A stretch of 64,000 nt of DNA from Lunularia cruciata (GCA_948567375.1 OX419757.1:17422001-17486000); one strand, 5' to 3'. Counted from the stretch's first letter, positions 43,201 through 56,520 are shown. Notes: generated from the letters alone by a model not told the origin. Translations and numbers: made by a program.

Positions 43201-45065
43201 TCAAATTTGTGAAACGACGAGAGGGAACACAACTTCTTCAGTACGATCCACCATGCTCTGTCACTCTACCTGGAAATAAAGAAACTCTGCTAGTTGAACA
43301 GACAAATGTTCATCCACAAGAGTTCCATCTACCCTAGTCCAAGATGCACAAAACACGGAGACAGCTCTACTACAGCTCCCATCATTAGCACCTGTCGATG
43401 TATGGCCATTAAGATACGAAGAGAGTCTGAGTCCTGACATTGACGTTATAGTATCTATATCCTCTCACATGCAAATTACCTGTGCACGTCACCATCGGTG
43501 GTGATAGCCAAACAGTGGCTGTCTCCGCATGCAATCTGCTTAATCTCAATCCCTCTTAAAGCTTTGATGGGATGAGGTATGAAAAGGTCACTTGAGTTTC
43601 CATGACCTAGTCTTCCAAAGTCTCCCCTGTGATGGTAAAGAATAAGAAACGTACACGACCACCTTGGGGAAAAGCAAAAGCGGCGTGTAATTTAAACTCC
43701 TGAAACTTCAATCCTAGGTCGCCATGTAGGAAAAAAAACACCAGAAGGTAAAGGACCTCACCACCCCCAACTATATACAGCTCGACTAGAGTCGGAGTAG
43801 GCAGTAGTGTGATCTGCCCCGCACGTGATGGCTGTTATTTCACAATCTCCCAAACTGCTGATGATTGTTGGCAAGTGTCGTTCCTCAGCATCGCCGTGCC
43901 CAAGTTGCCCATCTTCACCTCGACCCCAAGAGCATACGCAATCGCCAGCTTCATACCCAAATAACCACATCTCAAAATTTTCAACTGAAATCGAAACATG
44001 GAGAGTTCTACAGATGTTCTACAAACTGGACAAACTGCTACCACTAAGTTCAGGTCACACGGGAGGTCATCCGAGGGCAGATTATTGCTCATAATATTCT
44101 GGTGACGTGATGCTATGTGGCTCGCACCAGGCTTCACCGTTGTCATGAATTGCAAAGACTATGCGGGAAGGTTCAGCTTCGACAAGGGAGATAATAATCC
44201 ACTCCTTGAAAGTAAGCAGTAAGAAGGAGAAAGGCATTTCCAGCCATACTTTCTGTAACACTAGTCTCCTATGCATGAAATGCGCTTCTTCCTACCATAA
44301 GCGGAAGCTAGTAGAGGGTTTGGTTACGAATGCCTTGAAATTTCAGGGAAACCCTTCCAATGCTTCAACAGATTGAAAAAATTGTCAGGCCAGGCGCTGA
44401 CGAGAGTAAGCAACCACATTTTCCAGTGGATTGGGGGGGAACACGATCATTAAAACTGGCCAGTATCGCCCCCATGCCAGAAACCCAAGCGATAAGCAAC
44501 TAGCGGATCCACAAGCTGCAGAAGATCAAGATCTTTTAGAAACTAAATGTGCTCTACGATAAAGCTTCAAATTCTACCTCCTAATGAAGCGAGCATTCAA
44601 CGGCGCAAATTGCAGTCGAAACCACACCAGAAAAAACTATTTATTTGAAGAGCTTGTCCAAATCCATGCCGTCTGATGGTCAGTCTAAGAACTCTCACTA
44701 TCACAAACGTTCGCATCGTATAATAGCAATGTATGCAGATACCGTGCATTTCAATCAAAGTCCAGCAGACGTGATCAACACAGCTGTACTTTACAACCAC
44801 AGCTGAGCGAGGGATGCTCAGAGAGACTAGAGAACAAATGGGGTCAAATGTGAGGACAGGAGATTGAACCACATAAGAAAAGGGGAAAAATAAAAGTAGT
44901 AATTGAAAGCCAGCATCCGTAGTTCAGGTTTCGCTTTACGTGGTGGTGGGTGGTGGTTGAGAAGGTCGCATTACTTAGAAGTGCAACAGTGTGACTAGCT
45001 CCAGCTGAGACACACAACACACGACGCCGCGGTCTCTCGCTGCTCGCCACCTTAGAGTCCTCCAT
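40237..45065 (-). CDS. UVR8: UVR8 UV-B photoreceptor (RCC1 repeats), intact
   Basis: Twelve exons on the minus strand: 45065-44975, 43948-43762, 43626-43480, 43176-43095, 42879-42724, 42298-42125, 41950-41879, 41580-41509, 41286-41168, 40980-40895, 40695-40643 and 40314-40237. They total 1317 bases, or 438 codons plus stop, with consistent phases and GT-AG borders and no disruption. Arabidopsis UVR8 is 440 residues. The protein is a seven-bladed beta-propeller of RCC1 repeats (SWGRGEDGQLGHGD, GWGWGRYGNLGLGD). The three GWRHT tryptophans fall at 232, 284 and 336, equivalent to W233, W285 and W337 of Arabidopsis; W285 and W233 sense UV-B. Exon 11 encodes WISPSERYAVVPVET, the VP motif that binds COP1. 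The start was chosen as the first ATG in frame, giving a short acidic/basic N-terminus before RRRVLCVSAGASHTVALL. The product acts in cytosol and nucleus. Function is inferred from the family. Confidence 0.96.
41608..41799. repeat. 96-bp tandem duplication in UVR8 intron 7
   Basis: Copies begin at 41608 and 41704 (AAAGAAACACAAGAAATCAA) and differ at essentially one internal base (GTTAGACATC versus GTTAAACATC). The near identity implies a very recent event. It lies between exons 8 and 7 and does not touch splice sites. Confidence 0.92.
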
Positions 45066-46620
45066 CTAGACAGACTCCCTCCGGCCTTTGAAAAAAAGGA
45101 GAAAATCTCCCAATCTATCTGTGTCGTCTTAAAGCTTCGCAATTTCTCGGCCCACCAGAATAACGAAGCGCTTCCCTCTGACTTTCCGGGAATACATTAG
45201 CAGCAGCCTATCGGCAATCCACAACTCTCACATAGTCAGTCCTGATGAGTCCAAGCCTTTGTTTCGGCGGAATGCTTCCCGTAAGAACCCCCAACCCAAC
45301 AAAATCAATCCCTACTGGAGGGATTTCCCTATAGTAAGGCTCCTAAGCTACTACCCTCCTTGAGCTCCTCAGTTGGTAACTACTACTGTTTAAATCTTCT
45401 CCTTCCTTACTCCATCTCCTGCACGAACAACAGCCACAATATAGACAAGATGATCTTCCTGTTCCCTAAGAACCAGACTCAATCACTCACAATCCCCGCT
45501 CGAGAATGTGCACTTCCACTCTCTCTACTGGACTGACTAAACTCGCTCGCTCCCTCCTCTGCTGTAGACTCTCTCTCTCTCTCTCTCTGTGTCAGCTGGG
45601 CTACTGTCCGAGTGTCGTGATTGCTTTGCGAGATGCTTGAAAGCTCTGCAGCCATGAAATTTTACCTTTTCGTACAGGCCTTGCTTCCTTCCTGGCCCGT
45701 CTCTCCCAGGGCCCTCTCTCCGCTCATCAACCAGCAGTCAGTCGTCTCACTTCCTTAGAGCCTATCTCACCAAGACCCTCCTCCCCTCCAAGCCCTTCGT
45801 TCCTTCCCTGATCTTCTCTCGGTACACAGAGACCCACCAAATACAAAGAACCCAACTCCACTCAACAGGCAATGCTCGAAAAAGACCGCACCACTTACCT
45901 CCCTTTGTTGTCTTGTCCTTCTCTCGGAGCTCGCTTCTTCTTCTTCGTCTTCTCTGATCAGCTCAGCAGCACCCACACAGCAGGTTAATCGCAATGGTAA
46001 GAGCACAGCGGGAGCATGAGAGCTTTTGAGAGCAGGCCCGTCAGTCAGTAAGTCAGCAAGCAGAAGTAAGTACGGTACAGTAGCGCCACTGCAGTAACAC
46101 TTCTTCCGCCCCACCCCACACTCACTTTCTGAAGTCAGCATCCACTCATTCCTTCAGCCAACAGAGGTTCCACAGCGGCTCAACTGAGAGAAACATTGCA
46201 GAGGAGGCCAATCAGCAGCACCAGACATTGACCACTCTAGTGTAGTACAGTACAAGACTCTCACCATTCACTATCATCACCAATACTGTTACACCCTACT
46301 GTAGCAATCGTACTACTGCTACTACTACTTCTACCCCTGGGCAGGAAAAGCTTTCTGTCTCTCTGTCTTTTCTTTGGTTACCAGCCCCCAACACTCAACT
46401 AAATTCACTATTCTGTCTGTTTCTGCATATGCCCTTTTCCTTTCCATTATCTGCTCCCATTGTCCACCACCTCACTTCCTTTCCATTGTACTCACTGCCA
46501 AGTTGCTCCTAGTTGGATCATCGTGATGCAAAGGAATCAGCTCTGGTGTGCCCAAATCAGCGAAATAGGCAAGAGACAAACAAGGGAATAGGCCTTTTCT
46601 AGTCTCCAGTTCTTCCTTTG
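45066..46620 (-). promoter_or_regulatory. UVR8 upstream region
   Basis: Sequence 5' of the UVR8 start, CT-rich, with a CT microsatellite at about 45570-45591. CT-rich tracts are common in plant 5' leaders. A 124-codon minus frame at 46141-45767 has no recognised motif and may be an upstream frame in the leader. I could not fix the transcription start. Confidence 0.45.
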
Positions 46621-48160
46621 CATGTGAGTGCACGATATTTTCCTACAGACTAATCTATTTTCCTTCGAATTCAATTTTATTATTAATTCTTTTTGGAGAC
46701 TAGTAAGGTACCTTCTTGACAAGGTGCAATGCACCCGCTTTTTCTTCCTCCGTTACTTGTTGTTGGCATGCTTGCATTCATGCCACTGCCAGCCAAATCA
46801 CCTGAATCGATTTACTATCAAAAACTTCAAGATGCCCATTGACTCCCTTTTTCTACATTGAATTCATCCTCCTTTCCGTTGCTCCATGATTTGACTTCAA
46901 GCTCTTCCGCTGTTTCCTGGGCTCTTGATACTTGAGATTTACCGTTATGAGAACACGAGAAACTTCATTTTCACTATTGCGTACCGTAGAGAGAATTTAT
47001 AGCGTACTTGTTGTGGGCTGTCACTCCCACGATCAACTTTATTTAGCCACTTATATGGAGATGACACTTACTATGGTTTCTTGTTTCAATTTTAGTCTAC
47101 TACTACAGTGTTTTAGCTCCCAAGTCAACTCATTTCCTATGTGGAATAAATAGTCATGCTTTGCTTGATCAGTTAATTCCATCAATTCCAAGTGATGGAA
47201 TTAAAAGTAAGTACAAATGAGTCACTCTCAAGAGACTTGTGTTCTAGCAGAAAGGATCGAAATGTGAAGAGGATGTAAGATTCTAAGAAAGGCATTAACC
47301 ATGTGAGATCGAATCATGAAAATCTTTAAATTGTTGGCAATTAAAGATGCTTTACATCGGTGCATAGAAGTAGGGATCGTTGTCTAGCGACTCGAGAATT
47401 CCAGAGAACTCCAGGCAAGTGACAAATTGAGTAAATTATATCAGTGCAGTTTTGGGTAGTTGTTGGTTGCAAGGACTTACATGCAATGCTATGCTATAAT
47501 TGCGATATCAAGGGGAATGATTGATGTCCTCGTTTCAAGTCCTTCTTTCATCATTTTATTATGAACTTAGACAATCTTTCAGGCAGGACATGTGATCGGA
47601 ATTTCTGTTGGTCAAGGTTGTTTTCGTATGTATTATCTTTTTGGAAGTATATGAGAAGTTCTGCTGTACCATCAATGTATTCCAGCGCCTATAGCATAGA
47701 ATAAGTAAGGTACGGAAGCAGGAAAATCCCCATTAACACCCAGTTATTATTTTATATGTTGCATCACTTGAAATTTTTTGGAAGTAGCATCTTTAATATC
47801 TACTCCTTATTATGAGTTGTATATCATAGAGATTTACTTCCATAAAATGCCTTTTTTTTGTGCTTTGATTAGGGATTCAATGAGGTTGGACGGTTAGCCC
47901 ATATAACAATCCGATCAAAGTAATATGGAAAATATTAAATTCTGTGTAGATAATAATTTTCTTTTCCAAATAAACCCAAAGGTTTACTTGAAAATTTTTT
48001 ATTGTAAGTTTAGAGTTCATCTTTACAAAATAACCCATAAATATATATGGAGCATAACTCTCCACAATGTAAACATTGATTGAAGATGACAAGTGTTGGT
48101 ATTAAATCCTACTCATCATTATAATTTTACTTGCTTTTCTAACTTCTTCTTTTTGTCCTT
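46621..48160. other. No recognisable gene
   Basis: AT-rich, only short open frames, no motif recognised. Confidence 0.5.
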
Positions 48161-48595
48161 ATGTACTCATCTTCAAGTCTGGCTCAACGATTCACTAAAC
48201 AAAATGTGCAACAAGGACTACAATACAAGGGACCTACTACAATGTCAAAAGCTTGTGAAAGTTTTCATAAGAGCTATGGAGCAATGAGACTTTATCAAAA
48301 TGATGTTTTGAGGGATTCGGCCACTCATTCAAAATCTACAACCTTTGCCATGCTGCTAAAGAACCATTTGCAATTGTTTTGCATAGTGCTTGCACGTGCA
48401 CCATTTGACCACAACCTTTCACCAACCATCATGAGGGCTGAAGAGCAACTAGATGTCAAGATCTATAAAATGCAGAACCCAGCCTATGGAAGCTACTTTT
48501 TACTTGTGTCAATTTTCATTTATCTTGTGCATGGACCTCTCAAACTGCTATCCAAGATCCATGATAGAGTGTATAGCGCAAACTTGAGTGCATAA
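48161..48595 (+). other. Unrecognised 144-codon open frame
   Basis: The frame reads SSLAQRFTKQNVQQGLQYKG, then LLKNHLQLFCIVLARAPFDH, and a hydrophobic stretch (YFLLVSIFIYLVHGPLKLL) near residues 110-130. No family is recognised. It ends at the start of a tandem duplication (48578). It could be an exon or chance. Confidence 0.2.
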
Positions 48596-48863
48596 TGCAG
48601 GAGTGATAAGGAGGGGGTAATATAAGAGAAAGAAAATTTTAACACTTACAAGATGGAGGAATGAGCAATAGTAGTCAAAATCAAGGTAAAATCACACAAA
48701 GCTCCAAAATCATGTGCAAACTTGAGTACATAGTGCATGAGTGTAAGAGTGATAAAGGAAGGAGTAATACGAGAGAAAGAAAAGTTGAATATATGCAAGA
48801 TGGTGGAATGAGAAATGGTAGTAAGAACAAAGGTAAATTCATGCAAAGCCAACAAAATCATGT
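48578..48863. repeat. Tandem duplication of about 140 bp
   Basis: GCAAACTTGAGT starts at 48578 and 48716, and a third partial start (GCAAAC) is at 48864. The two copies share most of their 138-148 bases but have diverged visibly, so the event is old. Confidence 0.8.
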
Positions 48864-49383
48864 GCAAACCTCCCAAATTATCAAAATGGGGATTGTGTTG
48901 TAGAGCAGAGTATCTAAAGAGTAGAAATCTACAATTCTTATTACGGGACTAGCATTTATAGACCTACCAATGTTAGAAGAAATAAAAAAATACATACACT
49001 ACATTGTTAAGAGCCAACCTATAACATGGATAGAAGACAATTGGCAGCAAGTCTTAGGAGAAAAGTGCACACCATTTGGGCAAAGTTATATTGATACTCC
49101 TTATGATAGGCCAAGTAAGAGTATGAAGACCAAGATAGATAATGCTTTTGTAGATGAGACCTCCATTGATGTGTATAAATAAAATAGAGTATCTAAAAGA
49201 TTACATTAGACAAGTCATAACATAATCCATCATGAAGTTGTTTCATTCAAAACAAACCTTGTATGTCAATCTCAACCAAGCTATTATCTTCCCAACTTAT
49301 GCACAAAGGAAAACAAATGAGTTGGGGAAGGATGTTAAGTGAATGAGTAAATGAGCTACTAGAGGACATGGACCAAGGAGTGG

Positions 49384-50132
49384 TGTAATCTTCCAAGGAT
49401 AGGAGATCTAAAGAGAAAAAAGAAAAAGAAACACACAACCTTTGATGCACCAAAGGATCATCTTGACTATATTATATAGCAAAGAGTACACCACCAAAGG
49501 AAGCTCCACCTTTGGATCAGATACACGGATTGGTGACCTATAAGCAAGCTCTACCCTTAGATTGGTTGCATGCATGTGTGACATTTCGGTTCTGATCCTA
49601 TCTAGTTGGTCAAACCATCTTTAACTAGAGGGAATCTTTAGGGAATCTTCCTAAAGGAATCTCCAAATTGTGTGGGTGAGGTACCACTAGAAAGCTCTCA
49701 ATGAGAAAAACTTGGGGGGGGGGGGGGGGGGAGGGAAGGCTAGCCATTCCTTCATAGGGGGGAAATCTGCACATTTTTGAAGCCTAATTCATCCGCTTAG
49801 GCCTTTGAAATTGGCTTTGAAGTTTGTAGGCTATTTTTGGCTCATACTCTATTAGTAGAAGTCCTCTTTGGGTAACACCTCTATCTGAACTACCTATCAC
49901 ATCATGCATAACATCCTTCCAAATGTTACCAAGCCAATTTCCACCTTTAAATAATATGTCTAGCTTTTGGTATTACAAATTCAAGCTATTTTTGGCTCAT
50001 TCTCTATTAGTAGAAGTACTCTTTTGGTGACACCTCTATCTGATGTACTTAGCCAATCATATATAACATACTTCCAAATGTTACCAAGCTAATTTTTAAC
50101 CCTAGATGATATGTCTAGCTATTGGTATTACA
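49384..50132 (-). repeat. Solo LTR, family A
   Basis: Complete LTR, TGTAATCTTCC to GGTATTACA in plus reading, flanked by AGTGG on both sides (49379-49383 and 50133-50137). No internal region is attached, so it is a solo LTR left by recombination between two LTRs. The distal 140 bases or so (49830-49976 against 49985-50132) are duplicated in tandem. A run of about 20 G lies near 49711-49731. Confidence 0.92.
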
Positions 50133-50345
50133 AGTGGCCATGATTGTGGTGCCCTTCATCATATACTCCAAGTAGCCCATTCCCAAGTAGAAATTTGGGA
50201 ATGGGTTTTCTCACAAACAAGGAGAAGAGATTTCCAAGTCACTTCCATCATTTGGCCCACTTCAATGGAGACCAATGTGGCCAAGGCAATAATGGATTAT
50301 CACAATGCAGACAAGGAGTATGCTTGTACCAATAACTTTGTACCC

Positions 50346-50522
50346 ATCAAGGAATCCTACAACATTATCTTGATCAGCAAGAAGGTACCTACGATGTTGT
50401 ACCTATCAAGGAATCCTACAACATTATCTTGATCAGCAAGAAAGTACCCACAATGTTGCACCTATCAAAGAATCCTACGACATTTTCTTGATCAGCAAGA
50501 AAGTACCCACAATGAAGGCCAA
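50346..50522. repeat. 59-bp tandem repeat, three copies
   Basis: Units start at 50346, 50405 and 50464 with ATCAA(G/A)GAATCCTAC. They are exactly 59 bases apart, so they shift reading frame with each unit. Confidence 0.92.
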
Positions 50523-51151
50523 AACCTTTGTCCCTAAGAAACAAAAGAGAAACCAAGTCATCAAAGTTCATCAAGTGAAATTGGAAGCAACAAAGCAAAG
50601 AGATAAGGTGAGAGCTAGGCCTCTATTATAGAAGAAGGTAACTCTAGCTCCACGAAGGAAATTCCCAAAAACAAGAATTGGTCAGGTAGTGAATTGGGCA
50701 GGTAGCATTTATGTGCATCTTTGCATTGGATGCTAACAACAAAATATCAAAGGAAGCTATAAACAACAATGCACAATCATCACCAATTCCAAAAAAGTTA
50801 CAAATAATATAAGGAGAGTGCACCAATGGATGATAACAATGGTATTCTCTATGTGGTTTTGAAGGAAGCATCCATGCAAGTACCTATCTTCTTCCCTAGA
50901 CCTTGCCAACCTAAGAAACCTATCATGAACCCCTTTGATGCCAATTTGGGTACACAACCCAAAAATTGTCCCAAAACTAATGACAAAATGCAAAAGCAAA
51001 AGCTCAAAAACTAAAAGAAGAAGATCTCATTATGGCTGACCTACAAGAAGGGAAAAAATACATAAGCATAGCCAATGAGACAAAGTAAAAACACATTGAG
51101 ATTGAGAGTGCTTACTCAAAAAACACTACCAACCACAATTGTCATGCGTAT

Positions 51152-51795
51152 ATGTATCACTACACAACATACATCATTTTCCACATCACACACTATAGAA
51201 GAACAACTCACGCATACTCATACATGGACTCTAAAGTGCCACAATAAATTAGTTTGTTCACACAACTTGAATCACACTCAATCAGATAAGGACTTGATCT
51301 GTCACTCAATAATTTGCCAACAATTGGGCATTGATTACAATCAAGCCACACCCACTTTAGTTAAGAGAATCCAAGTGACGCTCATTGGCCTCTATCCACC
51401 ATAGCTAAGAACTTGAAGGCTCAAATCAGAGAAGTGAGCTCTTTGGAGCTGCACTTTGAAAGTATACCCCCTGGTCTCCAACCCTAATGGTCTCATTGAT
51501 GGCACACCCAATAGTACAAACGGTGCAAGTGACAATGGGTCCCATTATGTAGTCAATACCCCAAACACAAAATATGACCTTCAATAAGTAGCCTATGAGT
51601 AATTGCTAAAATACTCTTGACTACCAACACTACTACTCCAAAGTCCAAGCAATCTAGGTGCAATGCTACAAATGGTGTGATAGTTATTGGACGTACATAC
51701 ATCACTACACAACATACATCATTGTCAACATCACATACTATAGAAGCACAACTCACACATAAGTTATCCATGAACTCTAAAGTACCACAATTGCC
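51152..51795. repeat. Direct repeat pair of about 95 bp
   Basis: ATCACTACACAACATACATC begins near 51156 and again near 51700. Both copies continue to CTCTAAAGT(G/A)CCACAA. The 540-base spacing could reflect an internal duplication in the old gypsy element's 3' region. Confidence 0.75.
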
Positions 51796-51899
51796 CCCTA
51801 GTTAGCGGTTAGGTCCCTCTAACTCTAGATATCTATCTACTCCAAGTATATGGCATACCCTATGGTGAGCAAAAGATAAGGAGGTTGTGTGCTATCTAG

Positions 51900-54800
51900 C
51901 CCCACAATTAGTCGCTTGTTTGCAATTTATACTATATAAACAATGAACTAGCTATAGATTAAGTACATCTAGGACATAACCATTGTCTCTAAGGAACCAT
52001 TGTGAGGAGAGGAGTCATACATGCCATATGCAATCCTCTCCAACAGCTATTACACACTAGCATACTAGCAACTCCACCAGAAGAGCTACATAACATACAA
52101 GTGCCAAGCTTGGATCCATAGTACCATCAATGTTTGGGAAATGGCATGGCACATAATTGCACACATGATCCTTCCAAACAACACCATCACATCCTTCTAA
52201 CACTAAGGACTCTAGATTACAAAACCTCTTGCATTCTCAAGATATTGCGGCTTGTATAAACATCAAGTGTTGTCGATGTTGTCCACTATAGATATACATG
52301 GTCACCTGGATGAAATTGACGGATCAAGGATCTATACCCTCTTCCTTGAATGGTAGCATAGCATAAGGTATCCCTATGTTGAGCAATTGCTAAGTTCTCA
52401 AAGGCCATTGGTATCACTCTTTGAAAGATCTCTACTCATTGAGAACATGCATTCATCCATACATTTGGATCATCCAAGTCCAAAACTATAGTAGCATATC
52501 AAGGAATGGCTGCATGTAAATCTACATCTTGTCCATAAAGTAGAAAGTAAGGAGAGAAGGATGCTAAGGAGGCTTGCAAGTTGAACCAATAGCCCATGGC
52601 CAACCAAGGTAATTTGAGATCCCAATCTCCAAAGTGGCCCCGCTACTAAGCTATCTGCCTTAAGGTGATCTTGAGAGGTAGTATGATGATCAATCAAAGC
52701 CTTGTCACACAAGACTTGAAACTCCCCCAAGAACTCTATACCCTGATTAGTCAAAACCTCAGGTGGTGTACCAAAATGACTAAGAACCTAATCTAGGAAT
52801 GAGTAAGCCATCCCTTCACTAGACTTGTCAAGAAGTACCACCAACCCAATCTACTTGGAGAAGTGCTCCACCATAACCAAAATGTATTGATGATGTCTCA
52901 AAATCAATGGTTAAGGTCTAGCAAAGACCAAAGTCTAGACTCCAACAATAACCCAATTCCATGATAGATAATGGGTGCAACTATGGCATGGGAGCATTGA
53001 ATGATGCCCTAACTTGGTCACAAACCGCACATCTTGCAACAAAATATTGCACATTGGTCTGCATACCGCACCACCAATAATGACCTTGGAGTAAGCTATA
53101 TGTATGCTTTACTTCAAAATGTCCTAGCTACTCATGAGCATGATGGACCAACAATGGTCTCTAAGATGGAAGTGGTACTACTCACACTCTACCATCCTCC
53201 CATACATGAATAAGATATCTGCCCTCCAATCTGAACCATCTGACTTGCTTAAGATCAAAATCTCTCTCCTTGGCCCCAATTGTGCCACCCACAACACCAA
53301 TGAAAAGATAGTCCATCATTAAGACATCATCATGAATGTCTTGCTGAACTATCTCCACTCTCTAGATCTGTGACCTCAATAACTCTTCTTGATGCATTGA
53401 GAGAGATACCACCAAAGTCTCAAAAATATATAGAGAGGCAAATGTATGCAAACCTAGCACAATCTTCTCATTTATCTCACCATGCCAACGTGCTTTGGTC
53501 TGATCTTGTTTGGTGGGACATGGGTTTTTACTCAACTCATCTGCATCACGATTCACCACTCCAAGTTTGTGAATAATTTTGAAATCATACTCTTGTAAAA
53601 TCAAACCCCATTGTGCAAGCTTCCTTGAAAGCTTGCCGGGCTCCATCAACCACTTTAGTGGCTGATGATCAATGATGAGAGTAAAGGGGTTACCAAATAA
53701 ATAGGTAACATTGGAAATGTGCTATTGCCCATACGGATGCAAAGCACTCTCCCTCATATGAACTATAATTTTCCTCCACTGAATTGTTGAAGCTACTATT
53801 ATAAGCCACCATAAACTCCTTCTCCTCAATATCATGTTGGGTAAGCACTGCTCCAAGCCCCAACATACTCCAATTAGTGTGAACTTGAAACGGTCGTCCT
53901 TTGATTAGTCTCCTCAAAATAAGAGCAAATGTCAACCTCTTCTTGATCTCTACAAATGCTCTCTTTTGCTCATCTCCCCAACACCACTCATGTCTAAGCT
54001 TGGTCAGCTTTGTCAAAGCTTTAGCAATGGCACTAAATCTTTTAACATAATGGCAGTAGAAGTTCACCAATCTAAGGAATGCTTACACTTTGCTCACATC
54101 CATAGGCCAAGGAATACACACAATAGGCTCCACCATGGTCTGCTAAACACCAAGTCCTCTAGGGTAGATAGTGTGACCCAAATAATCAACTACTTGTGGA
54201 AGAATCTACACTTCCCAGGATGTAATTTGAATTCATGAGATCTCAACTTCTCAAACACCTCCAACAATTGTCTCTCATGCTCCTCCTCAGTAGTGCTATA
54301 GACCAAAATATCATCAATATAGCACTGAGCAAAATCCAATCTAGCTAGGATCATGTCCATGACTCTCTGGAACTCAACAAGAGTGCTCTTTAACCCAAAT
54401 AATAAGAAACTCCATTGATATAACACATCGTTACCGTGAGGATCAATAGCCCAAAATGTTATCTTGGATTTATCCTCCTTGATTTGTAGTTAATGATATT
54501 ATGCTCAAAGATCCAAAGTACTCAAGACCTTTTCATGCCCAATCACATCAAAGATCTCCTTTGGTGTGGACATGGCATACTAATCAGCCCTAGTTTGTTG
54601 ATTGATAGGATAGTAATCTCTACATCCGCCTATTTGTGCAATTGTCATGCATATCCTTATTGGTTGGCATCAATGTAGTTGATGCATAATCTCCATGTAA
54701 AATCTACACCAGACTAGCCTCAAAGGTCTCTACTCAGGCTTTGAATCAATGCTTGTTCCATGTCATTATATATGTAGGGATATCAAAAAATTGATGTATT

Positions 54801-56224
54801 TCTAGTAAGCTCAATCTAAATACAAGGTACATTCATAACATGCAAGTCCTTCATATTGAAAGCAAAACAACTCTCAAGAACCTCCAAACTCTACGTCTTT
54901 CCCCTCTTGTAAGCTTGGGTCCAAGATCTGGCTCCCAAGTATCCTTTGTAATTGTCATAGGAGTGGAAGACATATTGATTGGCTACTACATTGGGCCCTT
55001 GGGAGCAGTAATTTCATGCTCCCAACCACTAGAGGTCCCAAACTCAATGAGAAAAACTCTCTCTAATTTGGCTACAAGCTCCATATGTCCTTTGGCTGCA
55101 TCCCAAGTAGACCAAGAGTGTAACCAAGTAGACCACACTCACCTAGATGGACTCCAAGTAGACCACTCTCCCTAGTAGCCATTGGTTGTGTCCCAAGAAT
55201 ACCTTTTCCACTTGGTCCATCGCCCCTAGCATGTGCCTAAATTGTCTCAATAGGCTTAGAGCTCACAAGTGTCCAAGTGGTGATGCCTATCAAGTGTATC
55301 CTATGTTGCTTTGCCAAGCCAAGGCTCAGAATCCAAGTCAAACAGTTGAGGTCCATAGCCTCACCTAACACTTGACGCTTAGATGCCTTTGACACTACTA
55401 GAACAATAGTAATATCGGTATAAAAACCCATTGCTTGCTCTCTCTCATCAATTTTAGGTTCCACCAACTGTTGTAATTGTGAATCCTAAACAAGTCTAAG
55501 ACCTCCCTCTCAAAAAGCATAGGAGCATGGGAAACTCATAAGTGTAGGAAAAGTAACTTGGGGCTGTCCAACTATGTTCACCACTACCATAGGCAACCTA
55601 TCAGCCACTACCATTATTTGAGATTGGCATCCAACATCCAAAATCTCATCAATAGTAAGGTAGTCAAGTCATTGAATCCCATCATAAACGCATTGTAAAA
55701 CCTCTTTAGGTAAGAGGTTTGTCTACCAAAGACAAAGATGATAAGCCCATGATCCCACTCTAGTTGCATCCAACAACATGGCAATTCCCATCCAAGAATG
55801 GACCTAATGTGTATCGCCACCACTAAATAGATGAATCATCAATCAAAAGGATATTCTCTAAAATGTAAACTAGAGAAACAGACTAATGAACCTAGAGATG
55901 TTGTAATATACATAACATCTCCCAAAACACACCAAAATGGGGATCCTTAAGTCCCTAACATGGCTATCCAAAAATCAACAAATGAATAGGACCATTCTAT
56001 CCAAATCTTGCACTCTCAACAAGAAATGTCTACTAGTAGGATCTTTTGGTAACCTTTGACTATTGACATCAATAATAACTCAAGATATCAATAGGCTAAG
56101 TGAGACTCACCTAACAATCTTAGCTCTCTCCACATACAAGTATCTATGTACTCATATACCCACCTATAGTACCATAGCTAGTCTAGTGTTAATCCCACCA
56201 AAAAATTCCAATATGCATACTCCT
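51900..56224 (-). pseudogene. Old Ty3/gypsy pol, heavily decayed (left part)
   Basis: On the minus strand, reverse transcriptase appears at 54426-54190 (YIDDILVYSTTEEEHERQLL). RNase H follows at 54070-53690 (HTNWSMLGLGAVLTQHD, YSSYEGECFASVWAIAHF) and 53649-53500 (LAQWGLILQEYDFKIIHKLG). Integrase remnants follow at about 53150-52100 (TNQGIEFLGEFQVLCDKAL near 52700). Upstream sequence at 55200-56220 belongs to the protease/gag side. The YSSYEGE form differs from families A and B, so this is a third gypsy lineage. It is interrupted at 56225 by a family B element and resumes at 61834. Confidence 0.82.
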
Positions 56225-56297
56225 TATAACAATATGGAGTTCAACGACGTAGTTAGTAAGGCTAACAAAGTAGAGAATAAGCCAAATTAACAACCTA

Positions 56298-56310
56298 GAA
56301 TATTCTAGAA
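56298..56310 (+). promoter_or_regulatory. Perfect heat-shock element in LTR
   Basis: GAAtaTTCtaGAA fits nGAAnnTTCnnGAAn exactly. It is about 200 bases upstream of the LTR TATA box. Confidence 0.62.
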
Positions 56311-56371
56311 GTATCTAGGAAGCTTCTTGGGAAGCTTCCCAACTAGTTAACTTGCGCTCCAAGCAGGTAGC

Positions 56372-56384
56372 TTCTAGAAGCTTC
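56372..56384 (+). promoter_or_regulatory. Second perfect heat-shock element in LTR
   Basis: TTCtaGAAgcTTC fits nTTCnnGAAnnTTCn exactly. Further near-matches lie at 56418-56433 and 56474-56493; the last is about 20 bases upstream of the TATA box. Confidence 0.62.
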
Positions 56385-56512
56385 TGACTAGCTTAGCTTG
56401 CAAGCCAAGTAGACAGCTTCTAGAAGGAAGCTTCTTAGTTAACTTGGCTTGCACTCTAAGAAAGCGGCTCAAGGAAGCTTCTTGAGAAGCTTCAAGGGTA
56501 TTGTATGCTACT

Positions 56513-56520
56513 TATAAATA
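56513..56520 (+). promoter_or_regulatory. LTR TATA box
   Basis: TATAAATA in CTTATAAATACC, conserved in all four family B LTRs (TTATAGG or TATAAATACC). Confidence 0.65.

Noticed and set aside
45767-46141. 124-codon minus-strand open frame as a gene
   Set aside because: No recognised motif; it lies in the UVR8 leader/promoter and is of skewed composition. Kept only as a possible upstream frame.
49384-50132. Solo LTR as the 3' LTR of the old gypsy element at 51900-56224
   Set aside because: It is family A in sequence and has its own perfect AGTGG target duplication, so it is an independent insertion.
50346-50522. CRISPR-like array
   Set aside because: Units are adjacent without spacers, and the context is a plant nuclear transposon region.
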